Shown: positions 6,462 to 15,229 of the stretch, in pieces
Layout: the number at the start of each line of letters is the position of its first letter
How positions within the stretch are numbered: the stretch's first letter is position 1
From: a virus
Virus record (IMG/VR): IMGVR_UViG_3300002835_000030
Coordinates: 62,001 to 126,000 of that record
Length of the DNA: 64,000 nt
Strand: one strand, 5' to 3'
Notes under the pieces: model-generated
Told to the model about the DNA's origin: nothing
The model's input: the letters and a program-made list of their open reading frames with translations, nothing else
Databases searched by the model: none
Position numbers and translations under genes: made by a program

Positions 6462-8801
6462 ATGAGTAAAAAAATTATCATATCAGAATCACAGTACAGA
6501 CGTGTCTTTTTAAATGAACAATCTTCTATTGATGATATTATAGTATATTTTAACGAAGATAAGGGTAATGTTATTGAACAAACCGCAAGACTTTATAGAT
6601 TGTGGGCAAATTCTACAAAGCGGTATTCTTACACATACGGTAAGAATAGTTCGTTTGATTTGGACGCTAGTAAAAAACCTGCGAATAGTGGGACATTTGA
6701 TAAGTCTTTTTCTATTGGTAAATCTCAGTTTGATAAAGATTGGTTAATAGTACCTAAAGAAAATGATTTCCTTTTATTCACTAAAGGCGGTAGAACAATA
6801 TATTCTGTTTTAACTAAAAAAGTTTTACCTAATGAGTTATCAGAACAAGATATTTTCTATCGTTTAGAGAGGGGTGAAGTTATAAAAGATGTTAAAACTA
6901 TATCAGAAATTAAAAATATTTATTCTTCTCCTTACACTAAGAAAGCAACTAATGTAGTGCAAAAAGAAAAAGAATCTGACGTAGAAAACAAATTAGTTTC
7001 TTTTAGAGATACTATAGATTATTTAGAATCACTTGGGTTAGGGGTAAATGGTTTAATCCCATATAAGAAAAATCAAACCTTTAATCAATCGGAAGATATC
7101 CCCTCTACGAACTATTTATTTGCAAAAACCGCGATTAATGGAATTAAGTATTTAACTGATTTAATTGCGGGCAAAGTAATAACAGGTAGTAAGGGTGCGA
7201 CAAGTATATGTGTTACAAAATTAGATAGTGGGTGTAAGAGTAGCAATCCATATGTCACATCAAGTACTTACAACATAAACTTATCTAGAATTTTATCCAG
7301 TTCACCCATAGAAACAATATATGGTAAATATCCCGCATCTTGGATAATGTATGATTATGGGTTTTATTTTAATTGGGAAAAAATTAAAAAAGATCTGGAA
7401 AGTACATTCCAAACAGATAAATACGCATATAAAAGTAGTTTATTTTCTGATGGGTGGTGGAATTATTTTACTCAAACATATGGTGTAGGATCTAAAGGTA
7501 GTTTCTCACAAATAAAATCGGCAATAAATAAAATATCTTATGATGATTTTGATAAGGTAAGTACTATTAATAAATATGATGATAATAAAAGTGTTTGGGG
7601 GTATTTAGGTGATTGTTTTAGTGATTATCACTGTGTTTTAGATATAGCATCAATAGCCACTTTGGCTATTCCCGGTGTTGGTTTAGCAATTAGTTCGGGA
7701 ATCGACTTTGTAAATGCAGCATCCTATGGTGTTGAAGCATATAATGCCGATACTGAAGAAGAAAGGGATGGGGCATTAATTGCTGGTACACTTACTTTGT
7801 TTGGTGGTTTATTAGGTGGTGGAGTTGGACAAACTAAGAGATTAGTGACTAGGGGTAACGCAAACCCTAATATTTATCAGTACGCTGATGAAGTTATGGA
7901 TAGGGTGAAAAAAGAAATTCCTGATGCTAAAAATCTAAAAGAACTTGACCCAACTAAAGGTAGTCTCATACAAAGAAACTTTAATGAAAAACAAATACCT
8001 GAAAATTTAACTAAAATCTATAAAGAAACTGCGGAAAAATATGGATTAAAAGAAAATGATATTTTAGTCGCACATGACATACTTAAAGATTTTAGTAAGA
8101 TTGATATTAATCTTGCGAAAAAATATACTGAAGCTTTGAACGCTTTAACCAAAAGGGTCGATAGAGCGAGTTTATTTAAATTCGCCAAGAGACCTGAGTT
8201 TCAAAAAATGTTAATAAATAATAATGGTGATGTTATTGTAACATTAAATAAGTATATGAAACTAGTTGCAAAAAAAGAAGCGATAATGGAGGGTACATTA
8301 TTCGTAGCATTAACAGTGGCAATGGAAGAACCAGAAGTACAACAATGGTTAGCAACAAAAATTATAGATTTAAAAGCAAAACTTAATCCTACAGTTAAAA
8401 ACATTGTCCAATCGGAAGGTTATGATTGGGAAACAGTTAAGGAAATTTTTAATTCTGATGGTAGTGTGGGAGATAACACATTATTAAACCAGGCATGGGA
8501 AAGAGGTTGGAGACCTTGGCCTAAAGGGGAAGAACCTAATGAGGAGAGTGTTTTTGAAAATGGTATATTATGGTTATTCAAAAACCCAAAATACCAAACA
8601 GAGACATTTAAAAATAATTTTAGTGGGTTTGGTATCGATAATGTGGTGAGAGAGGTTAAACCTGAAAAAGATGAAGATAGAAGAGAAGGTGTGATATATT
8701 ATGACACTAAAGAAGAATTAGAACTACGTAATAATATCGATGATATTATTACTGATGAAGAAATAGAAGCAACTGCGAAAATTTTAGATCAATATCTTTA
8801 A
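6462..8801 (+). CDS. Large leader-tagged protein with pretoxin-like hydrophobic segment
   Basis: This 779-residue protein starts with a short leader (IIISESQYRRVFLNEQ) ending in an L-N-E-Q sequence compatible with prohead-protease cleavage after Glu20. Around residues 385-460 there is a Cys-containing turn (GDCFSDYHCVLD) followed by hydrophobic, glycine-rich helices (ASIATLAIPGVGLAISS, then LIAGTLTLFGGLLGGGVG) separated by an acidic helix. This layout resembles the pre-toxin hydrophobic region of bacterial polymorphic toxins, which helps an effector cross membranes; that comparison is mine and is not proof of toxicity. The C-terminal third is mostly helical with 'KPEFQK' and WATK-like segments and no catalytic motif I recognise. 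A plausible role is an internal virion protein injected with DNA. It lies 3 nt after the 231-residue gene. Confidence 0.55.
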   Translation: MSKKIIISESQYRRVFLNEQSSIDDIIVYFNEDKGNVIEQTARLYRLWANSTKRYSYTYGKNSSFDLDASKKPANSGTFDKSFSIGKSQFDKDWLIVPKENDFLLFTKGGRTIYSVLTKKVLPNELSEQDIFYRLERGEVIKDVKTISEIKNIYSSPYTKKATNVVQKEKESDVENKLVSFRDTIDYLESLGLGVNGLIPYKKNQTFNQSEDIPSTNYLFAKTAINGIKYLTDLIAGKVITGSKGATSICVTKLDSGCKSSNPYVTSSTYNINLSRILSSSPIETIYGKYPASWIMYDYGFYFNWEKIKKDLESTFQTDKYAYKSSLFSDGWWNYFTQTYGVGSKGSFSQIKSAINKISYDDFDKVSTINKYDDNKSVWGYLGDCFSDYHCVLDIASIATLAIPGVGLAISSGIDFVNAASYGVEAYNADTEEERDGALIAGTLTLFGGLLGGGVGQTKRLVTRGNANPNIYQYADEVMDRVKKEIPDAKNLKELDPTKGSLIQRNFNEKQIPENLTKIYKETAEKYGLKENDILVAHDILKDFSKIDINLAKKYTEALNALTKRVDRASLFKFAKRPEFQKMLINNNGDVIVTLNKYMKLVAKKEAIMEGTLFVALTVAMEEPEVQQWLATKIIDLKAKLNPTVKNIVQSEGYDWETVKEIFNSDGSVGDNTLLNQAWERGWRPWPKGEEPNEESVFENGILWLFKNPKYQTETFKNNFSGFGIDNVVREVKPEKDEDRREGVIYYDTKEELELRNNIDDIITDEEIEATAKILDQYL

Positions 8802-8810
8802 CATTATATT

Positions 8811-8984
8811 ATGAACGAAAAAAGAGAGAGAATTTTAAAAATAAGAAAAAAAATACTAGATTATAATAGATTTATATTAGAGTATGGTTTTAATCCAGAA
8901 AGAGATATATTTATTAATGAAGACATAACATCTATTTTAGAAGAATTAGAAGAATTAGAAAAAGAAATTAATAATGAAGAATAA
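8811..8984 (+). CDS. Small acidic/basic helical protein
   Basis: A 57-residue reading frame starts at ATG 8811, nine nt after the preceding stop, and its last 11 bp overlap the next gene's start. The sequence is charged and predicted helical: a basic start (NEKRERILKIRKK), an aromatic middle (YNRFILEYGFNPER), and a glutamate-leucine repeat (ILEELEELEKE) that could form a coiled coil. Tight spacing on both sides supports real translation. No function is recognised. Confidence 0.6.
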   Translation: MNEKRERILKIRKKILDYNRFILEYGFNPERDIFINEDITSILEELEELEKEINNEE

Positions 8985-9597
8985 TTTATTAACAGAAATA
9001 AAACACATTAAACACCTTATGGGGTTAAATGAGGCGAATAATCAAGAATGTGAAAAACAACTTGAGGATGCAGGATATGTGGTATACAATAGGGTGGAAT
9101 TACAAAAAATGGATGCAGACTGTGAGGAAAGGCCTAAAATAAAATGTGTGAAAAAATGGTTAGATGACAATAACATAAAAAATTATTCAATAGGTAAACA
9201 TGCGGGAATATGTTATATAGTTGCACAAAGTGAAAACAAAATAACGCATACTGTTGGTACTAAATCTAAAGAGATATATAAAAAAACATATGCCTTTTGG
9301 GATAATGGGGATATTACATATGTCAGTACTTTTGATGTATTACAAAAATGGAATGAAGGTGAATCTGATGAAAAAACGTTATCACAAGTTCAATTTAAAG
9401 GTAAATATGTGTGTGGCGGATCAGATATTAATTTTGAAAATGTTACGTATCAGGGTGTCTATGAATTTGATAAATATGATGATTTAATAAAAAGTAATAC
9501 TATTGCTGGGAGTTTTATGACTAAAAAATCTGATGGAAATGATTACGTCAGATTGGTAAATTATCATGATACAATTGGTACACTTAACCCTTTTTAA
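8974..9597 (+). CDS. Unknown leader-tagged protein
   Basis: This 207-residue protein has no recognised family. Its start (NLLTEIKHIKHLMGLNEA) has the same kind of amphipathic leader as the proteins at 5763, 9636 and 25878 and contains L-N-E followed by Ala, a good candidate prohead-protease site at residue 19-20. Six Cys residues are scattered through the next 130 residues (C26, about C50, C58, C77 region). The middle of the protein (residues 75-160) looks beta-rich: KTYAFWDNGDITYVST and KYVCGGSDINFENVTYQG. It overlaps the small upstream gene by 11 bp, so the two are likely translationally coupled. Confidence 0.55.
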   Translation: MKNNLLTEIKHIKHLMGLNEANNQECEKQLEDAGYVVYNRVELQKMDADCEERPKIKCVKKWLDDNNIKNYSIGKHAGICYIVAQSENKITHTVGTKSKEIYKKTYAFWDNGDITYVSTFDVLQKWNEGESDEKTLSQVQFKGKYVCGGSDINFENVTYQGVYEFDKYDDLIKSNTIAGSFMTKKSDGNDYVRLVNYHDTIGTLNPF

Positions 9598-9635
9598 GTT
9601 AATTAAAATTATTATCTATTATACAATATTAAAAT

Positions 9636-11423
9636 ATGAAAAGAAAATACAATACATTAAACGAAGAAATGAACCGAATGAAATCACTATTCGGTGAATC
9701 TAGATTATATGGAAATCTTGAAGATAAAAAAGAAAATATAATTACTGAACAATATAGGTTTTTTAGTGATTTGACTTCATTATATAAAGTAACACTTAAG
9801 TCTTTTGCCGATTTAGGTAATTTTACGAAGTTTATAAATACAGAAATTAGAAATGTAGATGATATCATAAAACATTTAGACGAATTTGAGGCTTTATGGA
9901 GAGTGGTTTCACCAGACGTTGCAAACTGGCCTGGTGTAAAAAAGAATTTAATTAGACTTAAACAACTTAGTGATTCAGATAAATTGAAAGATATACCGGA
10001 GGATGTGTGGGTAAGTCAAGTTTTAAATGGATTTCCAGAAAAAGGTGGTATGAGAGACATAGTTAATGACATGTGGAGAATAGCGAATAATAAAAATCCT
10101 TATTTACCTCAAAAAGTCGAGAATAGAATCGTTACGACTGATCCTAATACAGGCACATTACTTATTGGCACTAAAAATGAGGGGGGTGGTATTGTTTATA
10201 AAAATGAGGAGGGTAAAGTTGTTATGGTTGAAAAAGATCCCGATATTAAAGTAGATGGTAGTCGTACTAATATAAAACCTGATATAGAAGATGTTGATTT
10301 TATTGAAGTTAAACCAGATACACCATTAGATGATTTAAATGGTAAAACTGTTGCGGCGTCTGAGGAAAATATTAAAAATGTGGTTGACGCTGTTGGTGAT
10401 AAGATTGCAGGTGAGACTAAAAATGGGAATAAAGTTGTATTTACTATTACAGGTGAAGGAGAAGAAGGTGTTAGGGCAGCACAAGAAATGATGGATAAAA
10501 TCACAAGCAATAAAGGTGGGGCTAGTACAGGTGATGAGGTATTAGAAGATATGACTCAGGAAGTTACAGAGAGAACAGGGGAAAATCCTGAAGTAGTTAA
10601 AAATAAACTTCAAGATAAACTTAAAAACTTTGCTTGGGGGACAAGATTTTGGTGGAACCCTACCACTTATGGGCCACCTGAGAAATGGTTGGCAGAAAAA
10701 TGGGGACAAAATCTGTCATGGAAACCAGATGCGAATAGCTGGATGAATCGTAGAACCGCTAAAGTTGTATTTAGGTTATTTCTTGTTGGTGGGACATATG
10801 AAATCGTAAAAACAGGCTTGGATCCCGATAGAGATTTTTACGCAGGTGGTAAGAATAATATATTAGTACACAGTTGGAATGATCTCACTAGATTAATTGG
10901 TATGGCGATAGACGGAATCAATAGTGGTGCGATTAAAGACATGACATTACAGATGGTGGAAGATGGATTAATGAATATTGGAGGTACTGATATTAAAATA
11001 GTTAAGCAAAATGTTTTAGATAAAGCAATGAATGAAATACAATATATAAATAGTAAAGAACTTGATGAAGATGGACAACGAAAAAGTATGATGACATGTA
11101 CTACACTTTCTAAAATGACAACGGATGATGAGGTTGTAAAATTTATCATTAAAAAACACGCAGATAAAGGAATCGCAGATGAGTTAGAAAGACTTAAAGG
11201 GGAATTGGGTGGAACAGGATCGGAGAAATATCGAGAGGCTCGTGATATGATGGAACAATATTTTGATACGATTTTGAAAACTAGTTTGGCGGATGATAAT
11301 TTAAAACAGGCAATCGGTGAAGCGCGAATGGCATGTGAAGAGGCGGCTAAAGAACAATCTGAAATCGATGATATGAGTACTGAAGAATATACTGTCACTA
11401 TCTATGGTGGAGGTGGTATTTAA
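9636..11423 (+). CDS. Unknown leader-tagged protein, 595 residues
   Basis: The N-terminus (LNEEMNRMKSLFGES, R.YGNLED, then NIITEQ) is homologous to that of the 231-residue protein at 5763 and ends in I-T-E-Q, matching the M-I-T-E-Q seen in the protein at 25878. The body has a helical segment (40-150), a beta-rich acidic region with KVVMVEKDPDIKVDG (about 195-250), an aromatic patch (GTRFWWNPTTYGPPEKW, about 333-350), a short hydrophobic segment (VVFRLFLVGGTYEIV), and a helical C-terminus. No enzyme motif was recognised. By leader and position it is grouped with candidate capsid-internal proteins. Its 3' end is 42 nt before the hub gene at 11466, without a clear terminator between them. Confidence 0.55.
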   Translation: MKRKYNTLNEEMNRMKSLFGESRLYGNLEDKKENIITEQYRFFSDLTSLYKVTLKSFADLGNFTKFINTEIRNVDDIIKHLDEFEALWRVVSPDVANWPGVKKNLIRLKQLSDSDKLKDIPEDVWVSQVLNGFPEKGGMRDIVNDMWRIANNKNPYLPQKVENRIVTTDPNTGTLLIGTKNEGGGIVYKNEEGKVVMVEKDPDIKVDGSRTNIKPDIEDVDFIEVKPDTPLDDLNGKTVAASEENIKNVVDAVGDKIAGETKNGNKVVFTITGEGEEGVRAAQEMMDKITSNKGGASTGDEVLEDMTQEVTERTGENPEVVKNKLQDKLKNFAWGTRFWWNPTTYGPPEKWLAEKWGQNLSWKPDANSWMNRRTAKVVFRLFLVGGTYEIVKTGLDPDRDFYAGGKNNILVHSWNDLTRLIGMAIDGINSGAIKDMTLQMVEDGLMNIGGTDIKIVKQNVLDKAMNEIQYINSKELDEDGQRKSMMTCTTLSKMTTDDEVVKFIIKKHADKGIADELERLKGELGGTGSEKYREARDMMEQYFDTILKTSLADDNLKQAIGEARMACEEAAKEQSEIDDMSTEEYTVTIYGGGGI

Positions 11424-11465
11424 TTTTATCCTTCATAAATAAAAAAGTTTTAATAATATAGTAAT

Positions 11466-12236
11466 ATGGAAAATAGTAGTTTTATGAATCCGAACTTTGT
11501 ACCAGATGAGTACAAAGTTCCTTATGACGTAATTGAGTTACCCTCGCAAGGGTTGTTATATAAAAATAAAAAATCATCAGTTACGGTGGAATATTTAACT
11601 GCATATGATGAGAATATATTAACATCCCCTAACTTATTAAACAGTGGTAAAGTTTTAGATGTTTTATTAGAAAGAAAAGTAAAAGATTTAGGGTTTAATA
11701 CTAAAGAATTAGTTAGTGGTGATAGAATGGCGATACTTTTATATTTAAGAACCACAGGATTAGGCAACGAATATGAACAGATGGTTTTTGATAGTACAGG
11801 CAATATGGTTCAAGCTACAATCGATTTAACAACTATTAAATCAAAAAATTTAACGGTTAAACCTGACGAAAAAAATGAATTTGATTTTGTTTTACCTGTC
11901 TCCAATAAAAAAATAAAGTTTAGATTATTAACACAAAAAGACGATGATGAGATAGACGAAATAGATAAAAAGTTATTGGAAAAAAATAATAATGTATCCA
12001 CAGTCAATTCACTTAGGTTAGAAAGATCTATAATGGAGGTAGATGGTGAAAGAGATAAAATGAAAATTTCTCACATCCTTAAAAATTTAAAAATAATGGA
12101 TGTTAGAAAATTTAATAAATATGTTTCAGATATAGAACCAGGGTTACATTTAAATGTAACCGCTAGGACCCAGGGGGGGGAGTCCGTAGACACCTTTCTT
12201 AGAATTGGAAGGTCTTTTTGGAATCCTGAAGTATGA
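11466..12236 (+). CDS. T4 gp26/gp51-type baseplate hub or tail-chaperone protein
   Basis: This 256-residue protein matches the 'T4 base plate protein' family (gp26/gp51 type, PF12322 as I recall it). It has the family start (PYDVIELPSQGLLYKNK), followed by 'V.YLTAYDENIL' and the SGDRMAILLYLRTTGLGNEY core; the end (FLRIGRSFW) also fits the family. Members act in hub assembly and probably as chaperones for the tape measure. The gene lies upstream of the tape measure gene, where tail chaperones usually sit. Its stop overlaps a second reading frame in the +1 frame (see 12190-12369) that encodes a typical chaperone-tail sequence, so a longer frameshift product is possible. A run of eight G at 12173-12180 within the gene is odd for this AT-rich genome. 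Confidence 0.75.
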   Translation: MENSSFMNPNFVPDEYKVPYDVIELPSQGLLYKNKKSSVTVEYLTAYDENILTSPNLLNSGKVLDVLLERKVKDLGFNTKELVSGDRMAILLYLRTTGLGNEYEQMVFDSTGNMVQATIDLTTIKSKNLTVKPDEKNEFDFVLPVSNKKIKFRLLTQKDDDEIDEIDKKLLEKNNNVSTVNSLRLERSIMEVDGERDKMKISHILKNLKIMDVRKFNKYVSDIEPGLHLNVTARTQGGESVDTFLRIGRSFWNPEV

Positions 12237-12369
12237 TAACTACTATCAGAATCTACTTAACGAAAAATTATTCTTAGTAAAAAACGGATTTTCTTATCAA
12301 GATGTTATGATAATGCCTTCTCACGTAAGAAAGTATTACATTAAATATTTGTTCCCAAAGGAAGAATAA
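12190..12369 (+). CDS. Overlapping +1-frame extension of the gp26-type gene (candidate frameshift product)
   Basis: In the +1 frame relative to the upstream gene, the sequence is open from 12190 to the TAA at 12367-12369. From 12232 it encodes 45 residues that look like real protein: YDNYYQNLLNEKLF, then NGFSYQDVMIMPSHVRKYY. The 'dV..MP...R..Y' pattern is what I associate with short tail-chaperone extensions downstream of gp26-type genes in T4-like phages. No ATG opens it early: the first in-frame ATG is at 12307 and leaves only 20 residues, though a TTG at 12205 exists. A +1 shift could occur at TCT-TTT-T (12213-12219), where Phe-tRNA re-pairs with UUU. Coordinates mark the open frame, not a proven start. 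Confidence 0.5.
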   Translation, partial: TPFLELEGLFGILKYDNYYQNLLNEKLFLVKNGFSYQDVMIMPSHVRKYYIKYLFPKEE

Positions 12370-12382
12370 TATATTTTAACGC

Positions 12383-12391
12383 ATATTTATA
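12383..12391 (+). promoter_or_regulatory. ATATTTATA element
   Basis: This copy of the recurrent element ends 14 nt before the start at 12406 and follows the frameshift frame's stop by 13 nt. Confidence 0.45.
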
Positions 12392-12405
12392 TAATAAATG
12401 TAGGT

Positions 12406-12879
12406 ATGGAAAATTCATTAAAAAAATATATTAATGTTATTAACGACATCAATTTAACTATTGAAACTCTTTGTGAACAATCTGATGAAAAAATAAAAAG
12501 TGATATCGGTGAGTTAAGGGGTGAGATTTCATATCTACGTAATTTATTTTATGAAAAACAAAATACTAGTATCGACTTTAAAAATATAACTATAAGGTTT
12601 TTAGGTGAATATGAATTAACATTACCTAAATACGGTGTGGAGTCTTTTGATAGAACATTAAAAGGTGAAATGTATTTTAAAGTTATTGGAGGTAATAATC
12701 AATATATAGATATAAAAACAAATAGTTTCCCTAATACCTTTAAAATTAGACTTCATTATAAAACCTTAGTAGAATATAACAAACAAAGAGGTGATGCGTT
12801 TTTAATATACCAAAGAGGGACACAATACTTAGAAGGTGAAGAAACTAAAATTAATTTTACTATAATTAAAAAATCATGA
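12406..12879 (+). CDS. Unknown tail-region protein, 157 residues
   Basis: No family is recognised. Residues 1-55 form a likely coiled coil (DEKIKSDIGELRGEISYLRNL); residues 58-157 are beta-rich (ITIRFLGEYELTLPKYG, FKIRLHYKTLVEY, INFTIIKK). A helix-plus-beta layout directly upstream of the tape measure suggests a baseplate or tail accessory protein, but this is context only. Its stop overlaps the start of the small gene at 12876 in an ATGA arrangement, indicating translational coupling. Confidence 0.6.
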   Translation: MENSLKKYINVINDINLTIETLCEQSDEKIKSDIGELRGEISYLRNLFYEKQNTSIDFKNITIRFLGEYELTLPKYGVESFDRTLKGEMYFKVIGGNNQYIDIKTNSFPNTFKIRLHYKTLVEYNKQRGDAFLIYQRGTQYLEGEETKINFTIIKKS

Positions 12880-12998
12880 ATGTAATATTATTTTTAAAAG
12901 ATAGGTTAAAAAAAATTGAAGAACAATCTATAGAAATTGAGAAAAGGTTGAAGAAGGAGGAGTTATTAAAAAAAAATGATAAAAATAATAAAAAATAA
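12876..12998 (+). CDS. Small coiled-coil protein, 40 residues
   Basis: This short frame begins in an ATGA overlap with the preceding gene and ends 11 nt before the tape measure start. It encodes a strongly charged helix (FLKDRLKKIEEQSIEIEKR) with a Lys/Asn-rich tail. The ATGA junction and close packing support translation. It may be a tail assembly factor, but no function can be assigned from sequence. Confidence 0.5.
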   Translation: MNVILFLKDRLKKIEEQSIEIEKRLKKEELLKKNDKNNKK

Positions 12999-13009
12999 TA
13001 TTATGGAAT

Positions 13010-15064
13010 ATGGCTTGTGATCCTTCAGTTTTTGATCCCTCAAACACTAATTTTGGTGAACAAATTAGATGTTTAAGAGAAGAAGTCTCAGAATTAAGAA
13101 AAGAAATAGATAGGGCAGCAACTTCTACAGGAAATTTTTCTTCTAAATTAGGTAGTACTTACATCATTTTTACGGGCATGAAAGATGCGGTAAAAGAGTT
13201 GAAAAATAGTATGAATGAGTTTACCAAAAATACACAAGCACATTATGATTTATCGGAAAAAATTGCAGAAAGTTACAAAGAAGTAGGTTTGAGCATAGGG
13301 TTAGCAGTTGGTAGGTCTAGAGGATTCGCACAAGCATTTAAAGGTGGTGTCGCAGAAGTCGCTAGGTTTGGTGGTAGTATAGAGGATGTTAAGGGTATAT
13401 ATAGTGATTTTGCGGATTCTTCTGGAAGGGTTAGAATTTTAGGGAAAGACGAGGTTAAAGAAATATTTCGTTTAGGTGAAGCAGCAAATTTAGTGGGTAG
13501 TGAATCTGCATCCCTTTTTGAAACCTTTGATTTAATGGGTATTGGTTTTGAAAAGGCTGGTGATTATTTAGAAAATCTAATCATAGAGTCCCAAAGTATA
13601 GGTTTGAATTCATCTAAAGTTGCAAAAGTATTATCTCAAAATATAGATAGAATGCAAACATATTCATTCGCTAACGGTGTTAAGGGTATGACCCAAATGG
13701 CAAAACTAGCAGTTAAAATGAGAATGGATGTGTCAGATATGTTAGGTATGTCAGAAAAATTTTACGAACCTGAAGCGGCAATAGAGGCCGCGGCAAATCT
13801 ACAAATGTTAGGTGGTGATATCGCAAAGGCATTTGGGGATCCTTTTGAAACAATGTATTTGGCTAGAAATAAACCTGAAGAATTAGCAGAAAGAGTTAGT
13901 TCTATGGTTGAGAATATGATCACATTTAACGAAAAGACAGGAGAATATGAATTTCCCCCAGAAGCTAGAATGCAACTTAAAGCAGCTGGAGATCAATTAG
14001 GTATTAATGTCGATAAGATGATTGAGATGGCTAGACAGTCAGCAAAAATTGGTGACGTTAAAGATAAACTTAATATGTCGGGTTCAGCTTTTTCTGAAGA
14101 CGAGATGGATGCTATTGGTAGTATGGCTAGAATGAGTAAAGATGGAGGGTTTGTAGTTGACATATACGATGAAAATGGAGAAAAACAAACTAAAGCAATT
14201 GAAGACTTAACATCCGGAGATTTAAAAATGTTGGTTCAACCACCTAAAGACGAACAAGACTATATGACTAAAATGATTGATAATTCTATGACGACAAATA
14301 GATTATTAGCTTCAATAAACGACTCTTTTCAAAAACAATTCGTAGAAGGTGTTGACATATATCAGATGTATGAACAATCGTCTAAACAAACCCTTATTGC
14401 GACTAGAGATTTAGTTAAAAAAAGTATTGAAGGAGTTATAGACGAACAGAAGACAAGTTTAGTAGGTACACTTGGAACTATGACTGTAGATACGTTTGCG
14501 GCAATAGACGAAAAAATTGCGTCAGGTATAAGATCTATGGATGATATTTTTAGTCAAGACTTAGATATAGACTCTTCTGGGATAATAAATATTTCATCTC
14601 CTTCTACTAGTATAAACTTATCTGAAGGTGGTGGAGGTAGTTCATCATCATCTATTAATGCATCACAATTGGGGGCATGTAGTGCAAATGGTGGGAAATT
14701 TATTAATGGAAAATGTATAGGACCTGATGGCGCAGTGATTGAAATGGCGAAAGGTGGTATTGTGACTAAACCTGTAAACGCTCTTATTGGTGAGGGTGGA
14801 GAATCAGAGGTGGTTTTTCCTTTAAGTAAATTAGAAAATTTTATACAGACACAAAAAATGGGTGGTAAAGTTACTTTAGAAGGTAATCCTACTATAACAC
14901 TTAATATAAATTCTAATGGGTCAGATATTAGTTTCTCAGAACAAGATAAAATAAAAATGAAAGAATCTATAATTAGTGTTGTAACCAAAATGTTTAATAA
15001 TGGTGGGTTACCTGATGGTGCTAACATACCACAAGGTTCAAAAGGGTTTATCCAAACCATATAA
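13010..15064 (+). CDS. Tail tape measure protein
   Basis: This 684-residue protein is helical and Ala/Met/Lys-rich over most of its length. It opens with a coiled coil (IRCLREEVSELRKEIDR) and ends with the hallmark of tape measures: 'MAKGGIVTKPVNALIGEGG' followed by ESEVVFPLSKLE (about residues 580-610). Tape measures fix tail length as the tube assembles around them; at roughly 1.5 angstrom per residue this one implies a tail of about 100 nm, close to T4 (gp29, about 590 residues). A Ser/Gly-rich linker near 540-550 precedes a small Cys pair (GACSANGGKFINGKC) resembling those in other large tail proteins here. The start at 13010 is preferred to the ATG at 13003 because the latter is in another frame. 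Confidence 0.8.
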   Translation: MACDPSVFDPSNTNFGEQIRCLREEVSELRKEIDRAATSTGNFSSKLGSTYIIFTGMKDAVKELKNSMNEFTKNTQAHYDLSEKIAESYKEVGLSIGLAVGRSRGFAQAFKGGVAEVARFGGSIEDVKGIYSDFADSSGRVRILGKDEVKEIFRLGEAANLVGSESASLFETFDLMGIGFEKAGDYLENLIIESQSIGLNSSKVAKVLSQNIDRMQTYSFANGVKGMTQMAKLAVKMRMDVSDMLGMSEKFYEPEAAIEAAANLQMLGGDIAKAFGDPFETMYLARNKPEELAERVSSMVENMITFNEKTGEYEFPPEARMQLKAAGDQLGINVDKMIEMARQSAKIGDVKDKLNMSGSAFSEDEMDAIGSMARMSKDGGFVVDIYDENGEKQTKAIEDLTSGDLKMLVQPPKDEQDYMTKMIDNSMTTNRLLASINDSFQKQFVEGVDIYQMYEQSSKQTLIATRDLVKKSIEGVIDEQKTSLVGTLGTMTVDTFAAIDEKIASGIRSMDDIFSQDLDIDSSGIINISSPSTSINLSEGGGGSSSSSINASQLGACSANGGKFINGKCIGPDGAVIEMAKGGIVTKPVNALIGEGGESEVVFPLSKLENFIQTQKMGGKVTLEGNPTITLNINSNGSDISFSEQDKIKMKESIISVVTKMFNNGGLPDGANIPQGSKGFIQTI

Positions 15065-15097
15065 TAAAAAAATTTTTAATTTATTTTCATTTTACTA

Positions 15098-15128
15098 TTG
15101 ACTTTTCAATAAAAATTACCTATTATTA
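15098..15128 (+). promoter_or_regulatory. Candidate Bacteroidota-type promoter
   Basis: TTG (15098-15100) and TATTATTA (15121-15128) are 20 nt apart. The context ATTGACTTTT and the TATTATT box are almost the same as in the candidate promoter before the SSB gene (26652-26682). The match to TAnnTTTG is imperfect (two mismatches), so the similarity between the two sites is the stronger evidence. Confidence 0.4.
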
Positions 15129-15229
15129 CCAGGACTAGTATAAGCAATAATTTATACAAGTTTTCAAATAAATAATAATAAATCAAGTATAATAATTATT
15201 ATTTAATCTTCCTGAATTTTATTGATGTA

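Noticed and set aside
10838-11398. Long - strand open frame of 186 codons opposite the 595-residue gene
   Set aside because: It is Ser/Leu/Ile-rich, typical of the reverse complement of an AT-rich coding sequence, and has no start context of its own.
12173-12180. Eight-G run in the gp26-type gene as the slippery site of the frameshift
   Set aside because: A -1 shift there meets TAG at 12200 and a -2 or +1 shift meets TAG at 12187, so neither reaches the downstream frame. The zero frame through the run also gives the expected family C-terminus.
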